Numbered from the stretch's first letter, positions 1 through 7,032 are shown. The stretch: 11,373 nt of DNA from JAIBBG01 sp031417525 (GCA_031417525.1 JANOVT010000095.1:1-11373); one strand, 5' to 3'. Numbers and translations are program-made. Notes: generated from the sequence alone by a model not told the origin.

Positions 1-1752
1 ATCGTCCAAAAGCAAAAACTTATTCTCTTTATTGAAAGCGATAACAGAAGCTAAGAAGAATGATAAACCAAAGCAGTTAAGATGTGATTCACTAAAATAC
101 TTCTGTGGTGGTGAAACCCAGTTGCCGTTATACTGATACTCAATAGTAATTCCGTTGAGTTCGTCTTCGTCACCAATGGTTACAATTTTCAATTCTTGAA
201 ACTGTTCGCCAGGATTCATAAACTGATAGTATTCGTTTATCGTTCCTGAAAATGTTGTGATAAAATTTTCAAGTCCTTCCTTTTGCTTCTTTACAAATTC
301 GTTGTAGATGACTTCCATTGATGCCCTCTGGTCTTCTAAAACTTTCTTTTCCTTCTCAAATTTCTTAATGCGTAAGAAGGCATCTTTTGCAGATGAAATG
401 TTTGAATAGGTAACAGCATTATTATCTTTTTTCAATGCTGCTTGTATGGCTGTGATTTTTGAAGTTAGCGTTGTAAGAATTGCAAAGTCAGTTTCTTTTA
501 GTTTTAATATTACGGCTTCGGAAATTTTATTTCCCGATGTTACTTTTTCGTTGCCGTCTTTTTCATAGGCGGAAATTTTTGCAACTAAATCATCAATTGC
601 TTTTTTAATTGGCCCAAAAGATATTTCGTTGTAGTAGGCATCACTCCGCAAAAGGTCGAGCCGTTTAATTCTCTCGGCTGAAAGTTTAATGACGGCCTGT
701 TGAGCTGTATCAAAAGCAGCCTTTCTTTTTGTTGATTCTTCAATTTGTTTTAATCGCTTTTGAATGTCTTTAAGCAATTCATCTTTACCCTTGGGCTGCA
801 AGCACAAAGGACAAGTATCGTCTTTGTGATATTTTTTTTCAATCACAGTGCTACCTGCCCTAAGCAAATCTGCTAAAAATACTTGCATTATGCTTTGAAC
901 GTCGTCTGCAATTTGCTTAAACTCTGTGTAATACTTTTCATACTCCGAACTAAGCAATTCAATTTCGCCTTTCAGATTTGTTAATGTGCTTATGCAGTTT
1001 TCAAGATACCTTAATTCATTGAGAATTTTGGTGTTAGCGGGGGCTTTGAGCAAAGTAAGAACCGCATCAATGTCTTTGAACGACTTTACAACAACACCTA
1101 ATTTCAAGGGAGTAATTATTTCGTTCACCTTCTCAAACAAATTCTTTTCTACTCCGATTGCTGCACCAATTTTTTCAATCTGAATTTGCTTTTGTGTATT
1201 GATTTGCGATTCGTAATTCTGATTTTTGATTTCAGTTTTGATTGAGTTGTATGCTTTCTTCAAAACCTCTTTTGTCTTGTTAACTTCTGCAAACCCTATA
1301 ACATCAGATAAACTTTTGAGTTTATCGCCTTTGGTTTTATCAATGAAGTCAGTAAGAAACTGATAACGAAGAATAAGATTTTCGCTTTGTGTTTGATTTA
1401 GAAAGGTATCAAAGTCGTCTGACTTATTTGAATAATCAGAAACTAATTTGCCTTTTTTGTTGCTTAGTGTTTTGCTGGAATTGACACCCGCCTGTGTAAA
1501 ATCTATTTCGACGGAAGAAACAACTGTGTTCGCAATGTTTGCATTTCGCAAAGCATCTTTCAAGTCAATTTCTTGTCCTGCTAAATGACTTACTGAATCA
1601 TTAAAAAACCATTCCAACGAATCAGAGATACTACTCTTGCCTGTTCCATTGTCTCCATAGAGCAGAATTGATTTTTCCGAAAGAGTGAGTTCCATTGCTT
1701 CTTGAACTCCACGAAGACCAGTGATGGAAATCTTTTTAATTTTTGTTGGCAT
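1..1752 (-). CDS. SMC/Rad50-like AAA (ABC-type) ATPase with zinc-hook motif, partial (C-terminus beyond left edge)
   Basis: The frame is open for 584 codons from ATG 1752 to the window edge, so the C-terminus is missing. Seen directly: an N-terminal strand followed by Walker A GDNGTGKS (residues 33-40); a long Lys/Glu-rich, probably coiled-coil middle (about 170-490) with a CPLC motif at 314-317 near its centre; a signature-like segment SESHLNCFGLSFF (554-566); and Walker B ending in LLLDD at 580-584, exactly at the edge. This order is that of RecF/SMC/Rad50-type ABC ATPases, where CxxC forms a zinc hook joining two coiled coils. The signature loop is the SESHLN type seen in many defence-associated ATPases rather than LSGGQ. 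The start overlaps the upstream 62-aa gene by 17 bp, suggesting translational coupling. Inferred role: ATP-driven sensor or DNA-bridging motor partnered with the GIY-YIG nuclease. RloC-like nucleases share the hook, but no anticodon-nuclease part is visible here. Confidence 0.9.
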   Translation of the reverse strand, partial: MPTKIKKISITGLRGVQEAMELTLSEKSILLYGDNGTGKSSISDSLEWFFNDSVSHLAGQEIDLKDALRNANIANTVVSSVEIDFTQAGVNSSKTLSNKKGKLVSDYSNKSDDFDTFLNQTQSENLILRYQFLTDFIDKTKGDKLKSLSDVIGFAEVNKTKEVLKKAYNSIKTEIKNQNYESQINTQKQIQIEKIGAAIGVEKNLFEKVNEIITPLKLGVVVKSFKDIDAVLTLLKAPANTKILNELRYLENCISTLTNLKGEIELLSSEYEKYYTEFKQIADDVQSIMQVFLADLLRAGSTVIEKKYHKDDTCPLCLQPKGKDELLKDIQKRLKQIEESTKRKAAFDTAQQAVIKLSAERIKRLDLLRSDAYYNEISFGPIKKAIDDLVAKISAYEKDGNEKVTSGNKISEAVILKLKETDFAILTTLTSKITAIQAALKKDNNAVTYSNISSAKDAFLRIKKFEKEKKVLEDQRASMEVIYNEFVKKQKEGLENFITTFSGTINEYYQFMNPGEQFQELKIVTIGDEDELNGITIEYQYNGNWVSPPQKYFSESHLNCFGLSFFLASVIAFNKENKFLLLDD

Positions 1753-1924
1753 CTTTATCTCTAAGATTTGAAAGTTCGTTTTTTACATTGGTGTCAGTCA
1801 ACTTTCCTTGTTCATATAAGTTGGCTAAGCATTCTGCAAGTCCTTTATCTACATTTTTGATTTTAGAAATGTTGGTGAAAAAGTCATCCAGAATTTCCTT
1901 ACCAGATTTTACCTTGTTGTCCAT
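1736..1924 (-). CDS. Small helical protein between nuclease and ATPase (62 aa), candidate middle component
   Basis: This short frame starts 3 bp after the stop of the GIY-YIG gene, and its last 17 bp overlap the ATPase start. Such tight packing argues for a real, co-translated gene. The product is highly charged and looks all-helical: a first helix around residues 6-25 (EILDDFFTNISKI), a second around 27-40 (GLAECLANLYEQG) and a polar tail. It has no signal peptide, membrane segment or cysteine. I recognise no family. By position it matches the small 'middle component' of ABC-three-component conflict systems, which is an inference from layout only; it is shorter than the middle components I know of. 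An antitoxin-like or nuclease-tethering role is possible. The antisense 67-aa frame over the same bases is a shadow. Confidence 0.75.
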   Translation of the reverse strand: MDNKVKSGKEILDDFFTNISKIKNVDKGLAECLANLYEQGKLTDTNVKNELSNLRDKDANKN

Positions 1925-1927
1925 TGG

Positions 1928-2386
1928 TTATTTAGTTTTAAAATAGTTCCAGTCAATTTTCAAATTAACAGTCAAGTCGCTACTGTGTATTTCTGCTCCC
2001 GTCTTGTTGTTACAAATCGGATAAACCCCATAGTGTTCAACAAAGCTTATAATGAAATAACTTTCAAGGTCTTCAATTCGGAAATCCCAATTTGCCTTTA
2101 AGATGTCAAAGTTTAAGTAAGTAAAAAGTAGTGGGTCTTTCTTTCTATAATTTACCAACCCCACATTTTTTGATTTGCCCACAAAGTGTCCACTCAACCT
2201 ACTGCCGATGCTGTTGGTTTTCTTTTCGCTCATACCGATGTAAATCAGTTTTGATTTGTCAAAGGGATATTGAATGAATGTTTTTTGTGTGAAAATAAAA
2301 TACAACCCTACTATACCACCAAGAGATTTGATATTGGTTTGATCAAAAGATTTCGGCTTGTCGAAGTATATTGATATTATCTGCAT
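1928..2386 (-). CDS. GIY-YIG family nuclease (152 aa)
   Basis: A single-domain protein with the full GIY-YIG pattern: GLYFI at residues 27-31, LIYIGMS at 47-53, an Arg (R63) in IGSRLSGHF, a Glu (E108) in EDLESYFI, and Asn (N126/N127) in PICNNKTG. In this family the two tyrosines, the Arg and the metal-binding Glu form the active site that cuts DNA, so catalysis looks intact. The length is typical of a stand-alone domain, with about 22 residues before the core and no obvious separate DNA-binding domain, so targeting may depend on partners. It is the first gene of the three-gene unit and the probable effector. The start ATG at 2386 follows an AT-rich leader without a clear ribosome binding site, as is usual in Bacteroidota. 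A UvrC-like or homing endonuclease role is less likely given the neighbours. Confidence 0.88.
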   Translation of the reverse strand: MQIISIYFDKPKSFDQTNIKSLGGIVGLYFIFTQKTFIQYPFDKSKLIYIGMSEKKTNSIGSRLSGHFVGKSKNVGLVNYRKKDPLLFTYLNFDILKANWDFRIEDLESYFIISFVEHYGVYPICNNKTGAEIHSSDLTVNLKIDWNYFKTK

Positions 2387-2557
2387 TTTATTTTGTGTTC
2401 GTCGTTTGGTTTTGCTGAAGGGTCAATTTGTTTGTGCGTTTTTGGTTAGTTAGTTTGATGGTTGGTCGGTCGAACGCGGAATGACCGCGAACTAAATTAA
2501 GTGGATGTTATAGCCATCTTTAGCCGACGTTCGTGCTAGAAAAAATCCATTCTCCCC
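2387..2557. other. Intergenic region upstream of the nuclease-ATPase unit
   Basis: These 171 bp carry no supported gene. They hold the presumed leader and promoter of the nuclease-ATPase unit on the minus strand and the imperfect palindrome at 2471-2533. No convincing Bacteroidota -7/-33 promoter pair could be assigned by eye. Confidence 0.5.
2471..2533. repeat. Imperfect palindrome, possible recombination-site-like structure
   Basis: The ends CGAACG (2471-2476) and CGTTCG (2528-2533) are perfect inverted repeats. Just inside, CGG pairs with CCG once a single base on one side is left unpaired, and an internal CTAAA/TTTAG pair is also available on the opposite strand. Inside are a 5-bp hairpin (CGCGG/CCGCG, 2475-2489) and a direct repeat TAGCC. 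Folded single strands with unpaired bases recall integron attC sites, but the canonical GTTRRRY/RYYYAAC boxes are not present, so this remains only a structural resemblance. It separates an AT-rich accessory gene set from a gene of different composition. Confidence 0.3.
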
Positions 2558-3244
2558 TCACCCCACCCTCATCACCCACCTCCTCACCCCACTCTTCCGC
2601 TCCACAAAAAACACCAACTCTCCTTTCTCCATACAAAACCCAACGTATTTGTCGGCGCCTTCGTCGCGGTCGAATTCGGGATTGGTTTTGTAGTAGGTGT
2701 CCATCATACGCGCAAGTACTTTTTCCTTTTCCGCAGGAGTGTAGAGTGAGTCGAGTGTGATAGAGCTGTTTGTTTTCAGGTTGACATTAAAACAATGCAC
2801 CGTGCTCATGCTGCCGTGGCCGTCACTGGAGGCGTTCCATTCTTCGCTCAGGGTCATGCTGAAGATCTCCGGCGTATTGGTGTGTACTGTGTATTCTATC
2901 ACCGTGCTCTCCGGATATTGTGGCGTGTAGCAGGTGTCGGGAGTGGGATAAAAATCGGGACCGCAGTGGTCGTCGTTCATATTGAGCATTCGCAAGTCCT
3001 GACCAATGCGCACAATCTCGGCGTTGATTTTTTGTCGCACATCGCCATCCCAGGTTTCCCACACAAACGGCATGGTCAGATCGTATGCGTAGTTATAACA
3101 ATTGTTGTCGTCGAAGTAAGTGGCTTTGTAATGGTGCGCGGTAATGGTCGTCTGCGAGGTGGCGGTTGTTTTGTCGAACGTTAACATAAATGCAAGCAAC
3201 AGCAAGATGATTAGGCGGTAGTGGTTAGCGGTTGTCGTTGACAT
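2558..3244 (-). CDS. Secreted DUF3298/RsiV-like protein (228 aa)
   Basis: The frame can be extended to a TTG at 3259, but ATG 3244 is preferred because a signal peptide follows: a short polar start, then a hydrophobic run (LIILLLLAFMLTF, about residues 11-23). The mature part matches the DUF4163/DUF3298 arrangement found in RsiV-like and PdaC-like extracytoplasmic proteins. A first alpha/beta part (about 30-125) includes a Cys pair region (NNCYNYAY) and a Cys/Pro-rich loop. A second part has the hallmark run TPEIFSMTLSEEWNASS, then HGS, then NVNLKTNSSITLDSLYTP. Family members sit outside the membrane, and some bind lysozyme or modify peptidoglycan, but a specific activity cannot be read here. 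Base composition is richer in GC than in the nuclease-ATPase unit downstream. A palindromic repeat lies about 70 bp upstream of the start. Confidence 0.75.
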   Translation of the reverse strand: MSTTTANHYRLIILLLLAFMLTFDKTTATSQTTITAHHYKATYFDDNNCYNYAYDLTMPFVWETWDGDVRQKINAEIVRIGQDLRMLNMNDDHCGPDFYPTPDTCYTPQYPESTVIEYTVHTNTPEIFSMTLSEEWNASSDGHGSMSTVHCFNVNLKTNSSITLDSLYTPAEKEKVLARMMDTYYKTNPEFDRDEGADKYVGFCMEKGELVFFVERKSGVRRWVMRVG

Positions 3245-3313
3245 TTTGTGGTGTGTCAAATTAAATACAAAAGATGTATCGTATTGGATAATTGTGAGTC
3301 GGATTGTTTTTTT

Positions 3314-3395
3314 TAGTGTGAGAGTGAGTGTGAGAATTGAGGGGGCGGCTAGTATGGCGGATTTGCTATCTCATAACTCACACTCGCTCTGTTTT
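3314..3395. repeat. Intergenic palindromic repeat, full copy (82 bp)
   Basis: The left arm has GAGTGAGTGTGAG followed by AATTGAG; the right arm is its imperfect inverse (CTCATAACTCACACTCGCTC). They enclose a loop of about 30 bases with GGCGGCT and GGCGGATTTGC. It is flanked by TTTT on both sides. This copy is about 6 bp shorter in the right arm than the other full copies. It lies between the stop of the 301-aa T9SS gene and the start of the DUF3298 gene. Confidence 0.85.
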
Positions 3396-3484
3396 GCCCT
3401 TCACCCCAGAATGATGAGTATTCTCTTCAGTGGTGCCGCCTTTTAAGAATTGATTAGAATGGGCGGGGTTATGGCTAGTTGAAA

Positions 3485-4390
3485 TTAACTGTCTTTCATA
3501 AATTTCAACGCTTCTACAGTTCCATTTTCAATTGTTATGCATAGAAAGTAGCAGCCTGTTGGAAAAGCTTCTGTATTGACTTTAATAAGAGTGGTATTTG
3601 GTTGTGAAGTAAAAATAATTCTGCCGGTCAGGTCGGAAATTTCAATGGATGAAATTTGTGCTTGACTCTGAATAGTTAGTTCGATTGTTGTTGGATTGGG
3701 GAATATGGAAATAGACTTATCTGATAATTGTTCTGATATTCCTACCGTGTTGCAACAATCAATGCCAAAAGGGAATTCATAAGTCGGAAATTTTCTATCG
3801 TCATTTTCAAAGTAACAGTGTAGCCATTCATTTAAATCCACACATGAAAAACTGAGCGAATGAACTAATCCAATTTGGAGGTTACCAATGCCTTCAATCC
3901 AGTATTCTGTATTGCCTGCCAACGCGGAAGCTTCATCATAAACGAGCGTCCACATTCTTCTGTTGCTTCCATCATACATTGTTATTTCTTCAATGGCAGT
4001 TACTTCCAGTGTCTGTGGTTCTGCAAAAAAATCAAAGCACGTTTCGAGTGTTACACTTTCACCCACTTCCAATGTAAAATCGAACAAAAGTTCATCTTCC
4101 TCCAATTCATTGTGCCGACTATACCATTTTCCCGAATCTTCTCTTATGAGCATAATCGGAGTGATTGGAATATTTTCACCGCAATAACTGAATTTTTCTA
4201 GCTGATAATAGATGGTATCGTTGACACTTATTGTTCCATTGTTGCGGTAGGCATAAGTGCCATGTTCACTGTTTAACATTGATTGCCAGGCCATCTGCCA
4301 GGTGGCATTCATTGGAATTGGCAGCGGGTCAGTTTGAGCAGCAAGAGAAAGACTTGAAACTACAAGCGCAACGCAAAGTAGTGTTTTCAT
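3485..4390 (-). CDS. Secreted protein with T9SS type A sorting domain (301 aa)
   Basis: ATG 4390 is chosen over the longer start at 4432. It lies 4 bp after the stop of the upstream gene and begins directly with a signal peptide (MKTLLCVALV, then VSSLSLAAQ, cleavage near residue 19). The central part (about 20-220) is a Cys-containing beta-rich extracellular region of no family I recognise. The last ~76 residues are a T9SS type A C-terminal domain: FPNPTT near its start, SSIEISDLTGRII in the middle and a FPTGCYFLCI strand before the Lys-containing end. This domain directs export through the type IX system and usually attachment to the cell surface or release. With the preceding propeller protein it forms a probable operon, so both may be surface adhesins or enzymes-in-waiting; no catalytic motif is visible. 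Confidence 0.85.
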   Translation of the reverse strand: MKTLLCVALVVSSLSLAAQTDPLPIPMNATWQMAWQSMLNSEHGTYAYRNNGTISVNDTIYYQLEKFSYCGENIPITPIMLIREDSGKWYSRHNELEEDELLFDFTLEVGESVTLETCFDFFAEPQTLEVTAIEEITMYDGSNRRMWTLVYDEASALAGNTEYWIEGIGNLQIGLVHSLSFSCVDLNEWLHCYFENDDRKFPTYEFPFGIDCCNTVGISEQLSDKSISIFPNPTTIELTIQSQAQISSIEISDLTGRIIFTSQPNTTLIKVNTEAFPTGCYFLCITIENGTVEALKFMKDS

Positions 4391-4394
4391 CTTG

Positions 4395-5924
4395 CTACTG
4401 TTTAATGATTTTGTGCAAATAAAGCTGTTCATTGCTATCAGTACATTTAAAAGTGTAAACCCCCGAAGGGAGGTTTTGCAAAACCAATCTGCATTGGATG
4501 ATTTGGTTGAACTGTTTTTGCAGAACTAATTGCCCTTGCATGTTTAATAGATCAATGCTCCAATTGTCCCTTTGTGGAAATTCTATGGTCACATCACCAT
4601 TTGTGGGATTAGGGTAAACCAATAAATTCTGATTGGGTTCAAACTCGGTTATTCCAACGGAACAGCCAGAAACCAAACAGCCTAAACTATCTATTCGGAT
4701 GAGATATGAATCTTGAATATATCCACCCTGCGGGCCTTTGCCTGTATACATATATACCCGGCCAAGCGCTGTAATTGATCCGTTGTCATTTTCTACAAAA
4801 TCATTCAACTGACATTGTGCTGGTGAAGATTCGAGTTCAGTATAACCTTCGGGAATGAAGACTTTTTTCCACATCAGATTAAATTCATCATCAAGCTTCA
4901 TTATAAAGGCGGCATTGTCCAATGGACCGAAAGCGGACTCGGGTATAACATCAACGCGACACTCTCCAACACCAAGATAACCACCCGAGTCAAGCTTTTT
5001 AAATCCATGAAGACGGTTGATCGAATGAGGCGCGAAGTAGGCTCTTGTCCAAAGTGTGTCTCCGGTGGCCGCATCCATTTCTCCCACAAGCGGCTGAATG
5101 CTGACGTTGTCTACATAACGTGTTCCTGCGAATAAATAATTGCCATTATTGAGCGGCACAATTCCAATTGCCCCAAGATTCGGATTGAGACCATTGTTTA
5201 GTATGTTCGTCCATATGCTGTTTCCCGAATAATTGAATTTGATAATGATCTGGTCACCGTGATTATTCTCCTGGTCCTGTTGTGTGGCATATCTCCATCC
5301 GCCAACTACAAATCCATCGCCAACATCTGTTATGCACTTGGGACTAAAAACAAATCCTGTATCGAATGTTTCGTGCCATTGGTATATGCCTTCGGGCGAA
5401 CATTTGATGATGAGGCCTTCAGTATTGTCGGTGATATCGTTATTCGTACATACAAGATAAATGCCGCTGTCAGTGATTATTCCACCATAGACATTCGGGC
5501 TTTGATCCGATAACATGTCCAAAATTTCCAGCTGAAGACTTTCACCAAAGACACTAAATTTTTGGAGAAAGGGTACAAGTATTTCGTCTTGCATATTTCC
5601 GTAATTCCCAATGATCCATTTTTCTTGTTCAGTAGTTGAGGCAAGTATATTGATATTCCAGTTTGACTGTGAGAATGTTGAAATGGCGGAGGTCAGTGTA
5701 GTATCCCAGAGCAAATCTCCTTCTTCATTAAAGTAGGCAACAAGGGTGGTAAATCCATTTAGAGGATCCGTTGCAGGATGTGTGGTCAGGTAATTATTTC
5801 CTGATTTGATGATCGCTCCACCATCATTTGAAAACCCATTGTGATCATATAATGTTTCAAATTGTTGACTGATGCCGGTAAATGCATACAGAGCAAAGGC
5901 TATTGAAATTAATCTTTGTTTCAT
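4395..5924 (-). CDS. Secreted beta-propeller protein with T9SS type A sorting domain (509 aa)
   Basis: An upstream in-frame ATG at 5939 lies inside a palindromic repeat arm. ATG 5924 is preferred because it starts a clean signal peptide (MKQRLISIAFALYAFTGISQ), and the repeat-derived GAGAAAG would sit about 9 bases upstream as a weak ribosome binding site. Residues ~25-420 show recurring blade-like units of the type GG-hydrophobic-x-NYL or GFVVGG, followed by a strand ending in xxW (LLWDT, YQWHE, SIWTN, TLWTR, LMWKK). This is the pattern of PQQ/kelch-like beta-propellers common in Bacteroidota secreted proteins. The last ~76 residues form the T9SS type A domain (VYPNPTNGDVTIEF, then LLNMQGQLV, then LPSGVYTFK). 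It is likely exported to the surface, with a role in binding rather than catalysis. It is followed after 4 bp by the second T9SS gene and preceded by a 50-aa gene. Confidence 0.88.
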   Translation of the reverse strand: MKQRLISIAFALYAFTGISQQFETLYDHNGFSNDGGAIIKSGNNYLTTHPATDPLNGFTTLVAYFNEEGDLLWDTTLTSAISTFSQSNWNINILASTTEQEKWIIGNYGNMQDEILVPFLQKFSVFGESLQLEILDMLSDQSPNVYGGIITDSGIYLVCTNNDITDNTEGLIIKCSPEGIYQWHETFDTGFVFSPKCITDVGDGFVVGGWRYATQQDQENNHGDQIIIKFNYSGNSIWTNILNNGLNPNLGAIGIVPLNNGNYLFAGTRYVDNVSIQPLVGEMDAATGDTLWTRAYFAPHSINRLHGFKKLDSGGYLGVGECRVDVIPESAFGPLDNAAFIMKLDDEFNLMWKKVFIPEGYTELESSPAQCQLNDFVENDNGSITALGRVYMYTGKGPQGGYIQDSYLIRIDSLGCLVSGCSVGITEFEPNQNLLVYPNPTNGDVTIEFPQRDNWSIDLLNMQGQLVLQKQFNQIIQCRLVLQNLPSGVYTFKCTDSNEQLYLHKIIKQ

Positions 5925-5931
5925 GATTTGC

Positions 5932-5960
5932 TTTCTCATAACTCACACTCACTCTGTTTT
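5932..5960. repeat. Half copy of the palindromic repeat (right arm only)
   Basis: TCTCATAACTCACACTCACT followed by CTGTTTT matches the right arm and T-rich tail of the other copies, while the left arm and loop are missing. It lies between the 50-aa gene and the propeller gene, overlaps the 50-aa gene's 3' end, and supplies both that gene's TGA stop and purine-rich bases upstream of the next start. Confidence 0.8.
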
Positions 5961-6101
5961 TAATTTATGAAGGATGTATCCGATAACATAGTCGGATTGC
6001 GTCGTTATGGAAATGTCCTGATTTTCTTCAAGCTCCGCTAAGGCAGTTTTGATAATATCCCATTCTTTCAGGTGATGGTATTTTTCGTAGGGGGAATTCA
6101 T
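5949..6101 (-). CDS. Small conserved-looking protein (50 aa)
   Basis: An ATG at 6101 opens a 50-codon frame ending in TGA at 5949-5951. The product begins MNSPYEKYHHLKEWDIIKTA, has a Leu/Glu-rich helix with KEWDIIKTALAELEENQDI, and ends TTQSDYVIGYILHKLKTE. The residue mix (amphipathic helix with Trp, then a TT..YVIGYI tail) is protein-like and resembles small hypothetical proteins I recall from Bacteroidota and other phyla; no function is known to me. There is no signal peptide or membrane segment, so it is probably cytoplasmic. The propeller gene starts 24 bp downstream, so it may lead that operon, although its role need not be related. Its last codons lie inside the half repeat, so the natural C-terminus may have been altered by repeat insertion. 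Confidence 0.65.
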   Translation of the reverse strand: MNSPYEKYHHLKEWDIIKTALAELEENQDISITTQSDYVIGYILHKLKTE

Positions 6102-6263
6102 TTGGCTTTGGTGTTTACTATGGATCCGCGGGAATGATGGTCAAATAAAGCAGAAAACCGAATGTTCAAAAATAGTAATTTGATGGATTAGTTAAGGAAT
6201 GCGAATCTCATGATCCGTTTTATTAGGGCTCGTGTCTTCACGATTGACTTATTCATTGGTTCC

Positions 6264-6279
6264 GCGGCGGAGACGCCGC
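6264..6279. repeat. GC-rich hairpin (REP-like)
   Basis: GCGGCG and CGCCGC form a perfect 6-bp stem around a GAGA tetraloop in otherwise AT-rich DNA, followed by ACCGCAAGG. It looks like a short REP-type element. I recall similar 'GGCGGAGACGCC' intergenic motifs in other genomes, but cannot verify this here. Confidence 0.5.
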
Positions 6280-6315
6280 ACCGCAAGGTTTCTATGAATT
6301 GAAAGTTTTAATTAG

Positions 6316-6345
6316 AAAACCCCGCTCAAAAAGTAGCGGGGTTTT
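6316..6345 (-). terminator. Rho-independent terminator, probably bidirectional
   Basis: AAAACCCCGCT (6316-6326) and AGCGGGGTTTT (6335-6345) form a perfect 11-bp stem with an 8-base loop. T-tracts follow in both directions. On the minus strand it lies about 150 bp after the stop of the PLAT-like gene and probably ends the transcript of the protease block. Confidence 0.88.
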
Positions 6346-6492
6346 TGGGGTTAAAGGTATTTTATCCTGAATCAGAAAACTTACTAGTTGGAAAGCGTTG
6401 AGGTTTTTGCCAACGGGTAATCCGTCACATGAGAAACCAACATGTTGCCTTCCGCTAATCTTTCCGAGTAGTGAGTGCCTAACACTGATTGG

Positions 6493-6969
6493 TTAGTAGT
6501 TTAACCGCCAGGTAGAATGTCCTTCACTTGGGTCTGTACTTAATACTACATCTTGAGTAAAGGAAAATTCGTCGCGATGTTCTTCCCAATAGAATGAATC
6601 AATTGTTCCTGGGACATGTCGCATTTCACCACTAAAAACGGTGCTATGGATGTCAACTTTTTCCCATGCGTCATCGCCACGAGCAATAAATTTAACTTTC
6701 AAATGCCCAGCAATACCGTTGCGAAATTCTTCATAATAAGGCGGTGTGAAACCCGAATAACTCACTCCAATCCCGGAATGATTTTCAAACACCCAGAAGT
6801 AAGTGGCATTTTCATTTCTGTTGAGGCGGGAAGTTCGTCCCGGTTCAAGCCTGAGCCGTTGAATGAGTGTTCCATCACGATAAATTTCCATGTCAATCTC
6901 CGTGTCTGTTCCGCTCCACCATTGATTGCCAGTTTGAATTCTCCAGGAGATTTTTGTAACTTTTTTCAT
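6493..6969 (-). CDS. Small beta-rich protein, possibly PLAT/LH2-like (158 aa)
   Basis: The protein starts MKKVTKISWRIQTGNQWWSG and continues TDTEIDMEIYRDGTLIQRLRL, then has an FWVFENHSGIG segment, a GDDAWEKVDIHSTVF strand and a C-terminal WRLNY. Alternating hydrophobic strands with a TG..WWSGTD opening resemble PLAT/LH2 beta-sandwiches, in which TGxxxxAGTD begins the fold and an xDxW strand closes it. The match is by eye and weak. There is no signal peptide or membrane segment. It lies downstream of the two large split-protease genes on the same strand, with the palindromic repeat between, and before the terminator at 6316-6345, so it may be a third member of that unit. A role in lipid or protein binding is conceivable; a ridge-type lectin or unrelated sandwich fold is the main alternative. 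Confidence 0.7.
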   Translation of the reverse strand: MKKVTKISWRIQTGNQWWSGTDTEIDMEIYRDGTLIQRLRLEPGRTSRLNRNENATYFWVFENHSGIGVSYSGFTPPYYEEFRNGIAGHLKVKFIARGDDAWEKVDIHSTVFSGEMRHVPGTIDSFYWEEHRDEFSFTQDVVLSTDPSEGHSTWRLNY

Positions 6970-7032
6970 TTTGTTTAATTTAAAGTTGTGCTTACTCTAA
7001 TCAGTTTTCAGCATTCCTGATGTGTATTTTTT

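Larger units (their letters stand above)
6102..6492. other. Gene-poor intergenic region
   Basis: About 390 bp without a supported coding frame on either strand. It contains the GC-rich hairpin at 6264-6279, the terminator at 6316-6345 and the presumed promoter of the 50-aa/T9SS operon close to 6102-6200. The part at 6350-6492 between the terminator and the PLAT-like gene's stop shows nothing I can name. Confidence 0.6.

Noticed and set aside
2471..2533. Bona fide integron attC site
   Set aside because: The structure is suggestive but the canonical 7-base boxes do not match, and no integrase or second site is visible, so only a palindrome is called.
2795..3184. 129-aa plus-strand frame
   Set aside because: It is antisense to the DUF3298-type gene, which has a signal peptide and family motifs; the frame is open because of the base composition.
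3314..3395. Rho-independent terminator for the minus-strand T9SS operon
   Set aside because: The arms could form a hairpin, but on the minus strand it is followed by A-rich, not T-rich, sequence and the loop is long.
3246..3446. 66-aa plus-strand frame over the palindromic repeat
   Set aside because: Much of it is translated repeat sequence, with no neighbouring signals supporting a gene.
5925..5939. Upstream ATG at 5939 for the propeller protein
   Set aside because: The ATG belongs to the repeat arm and would add five residues before an otherwise normal signal peptide.
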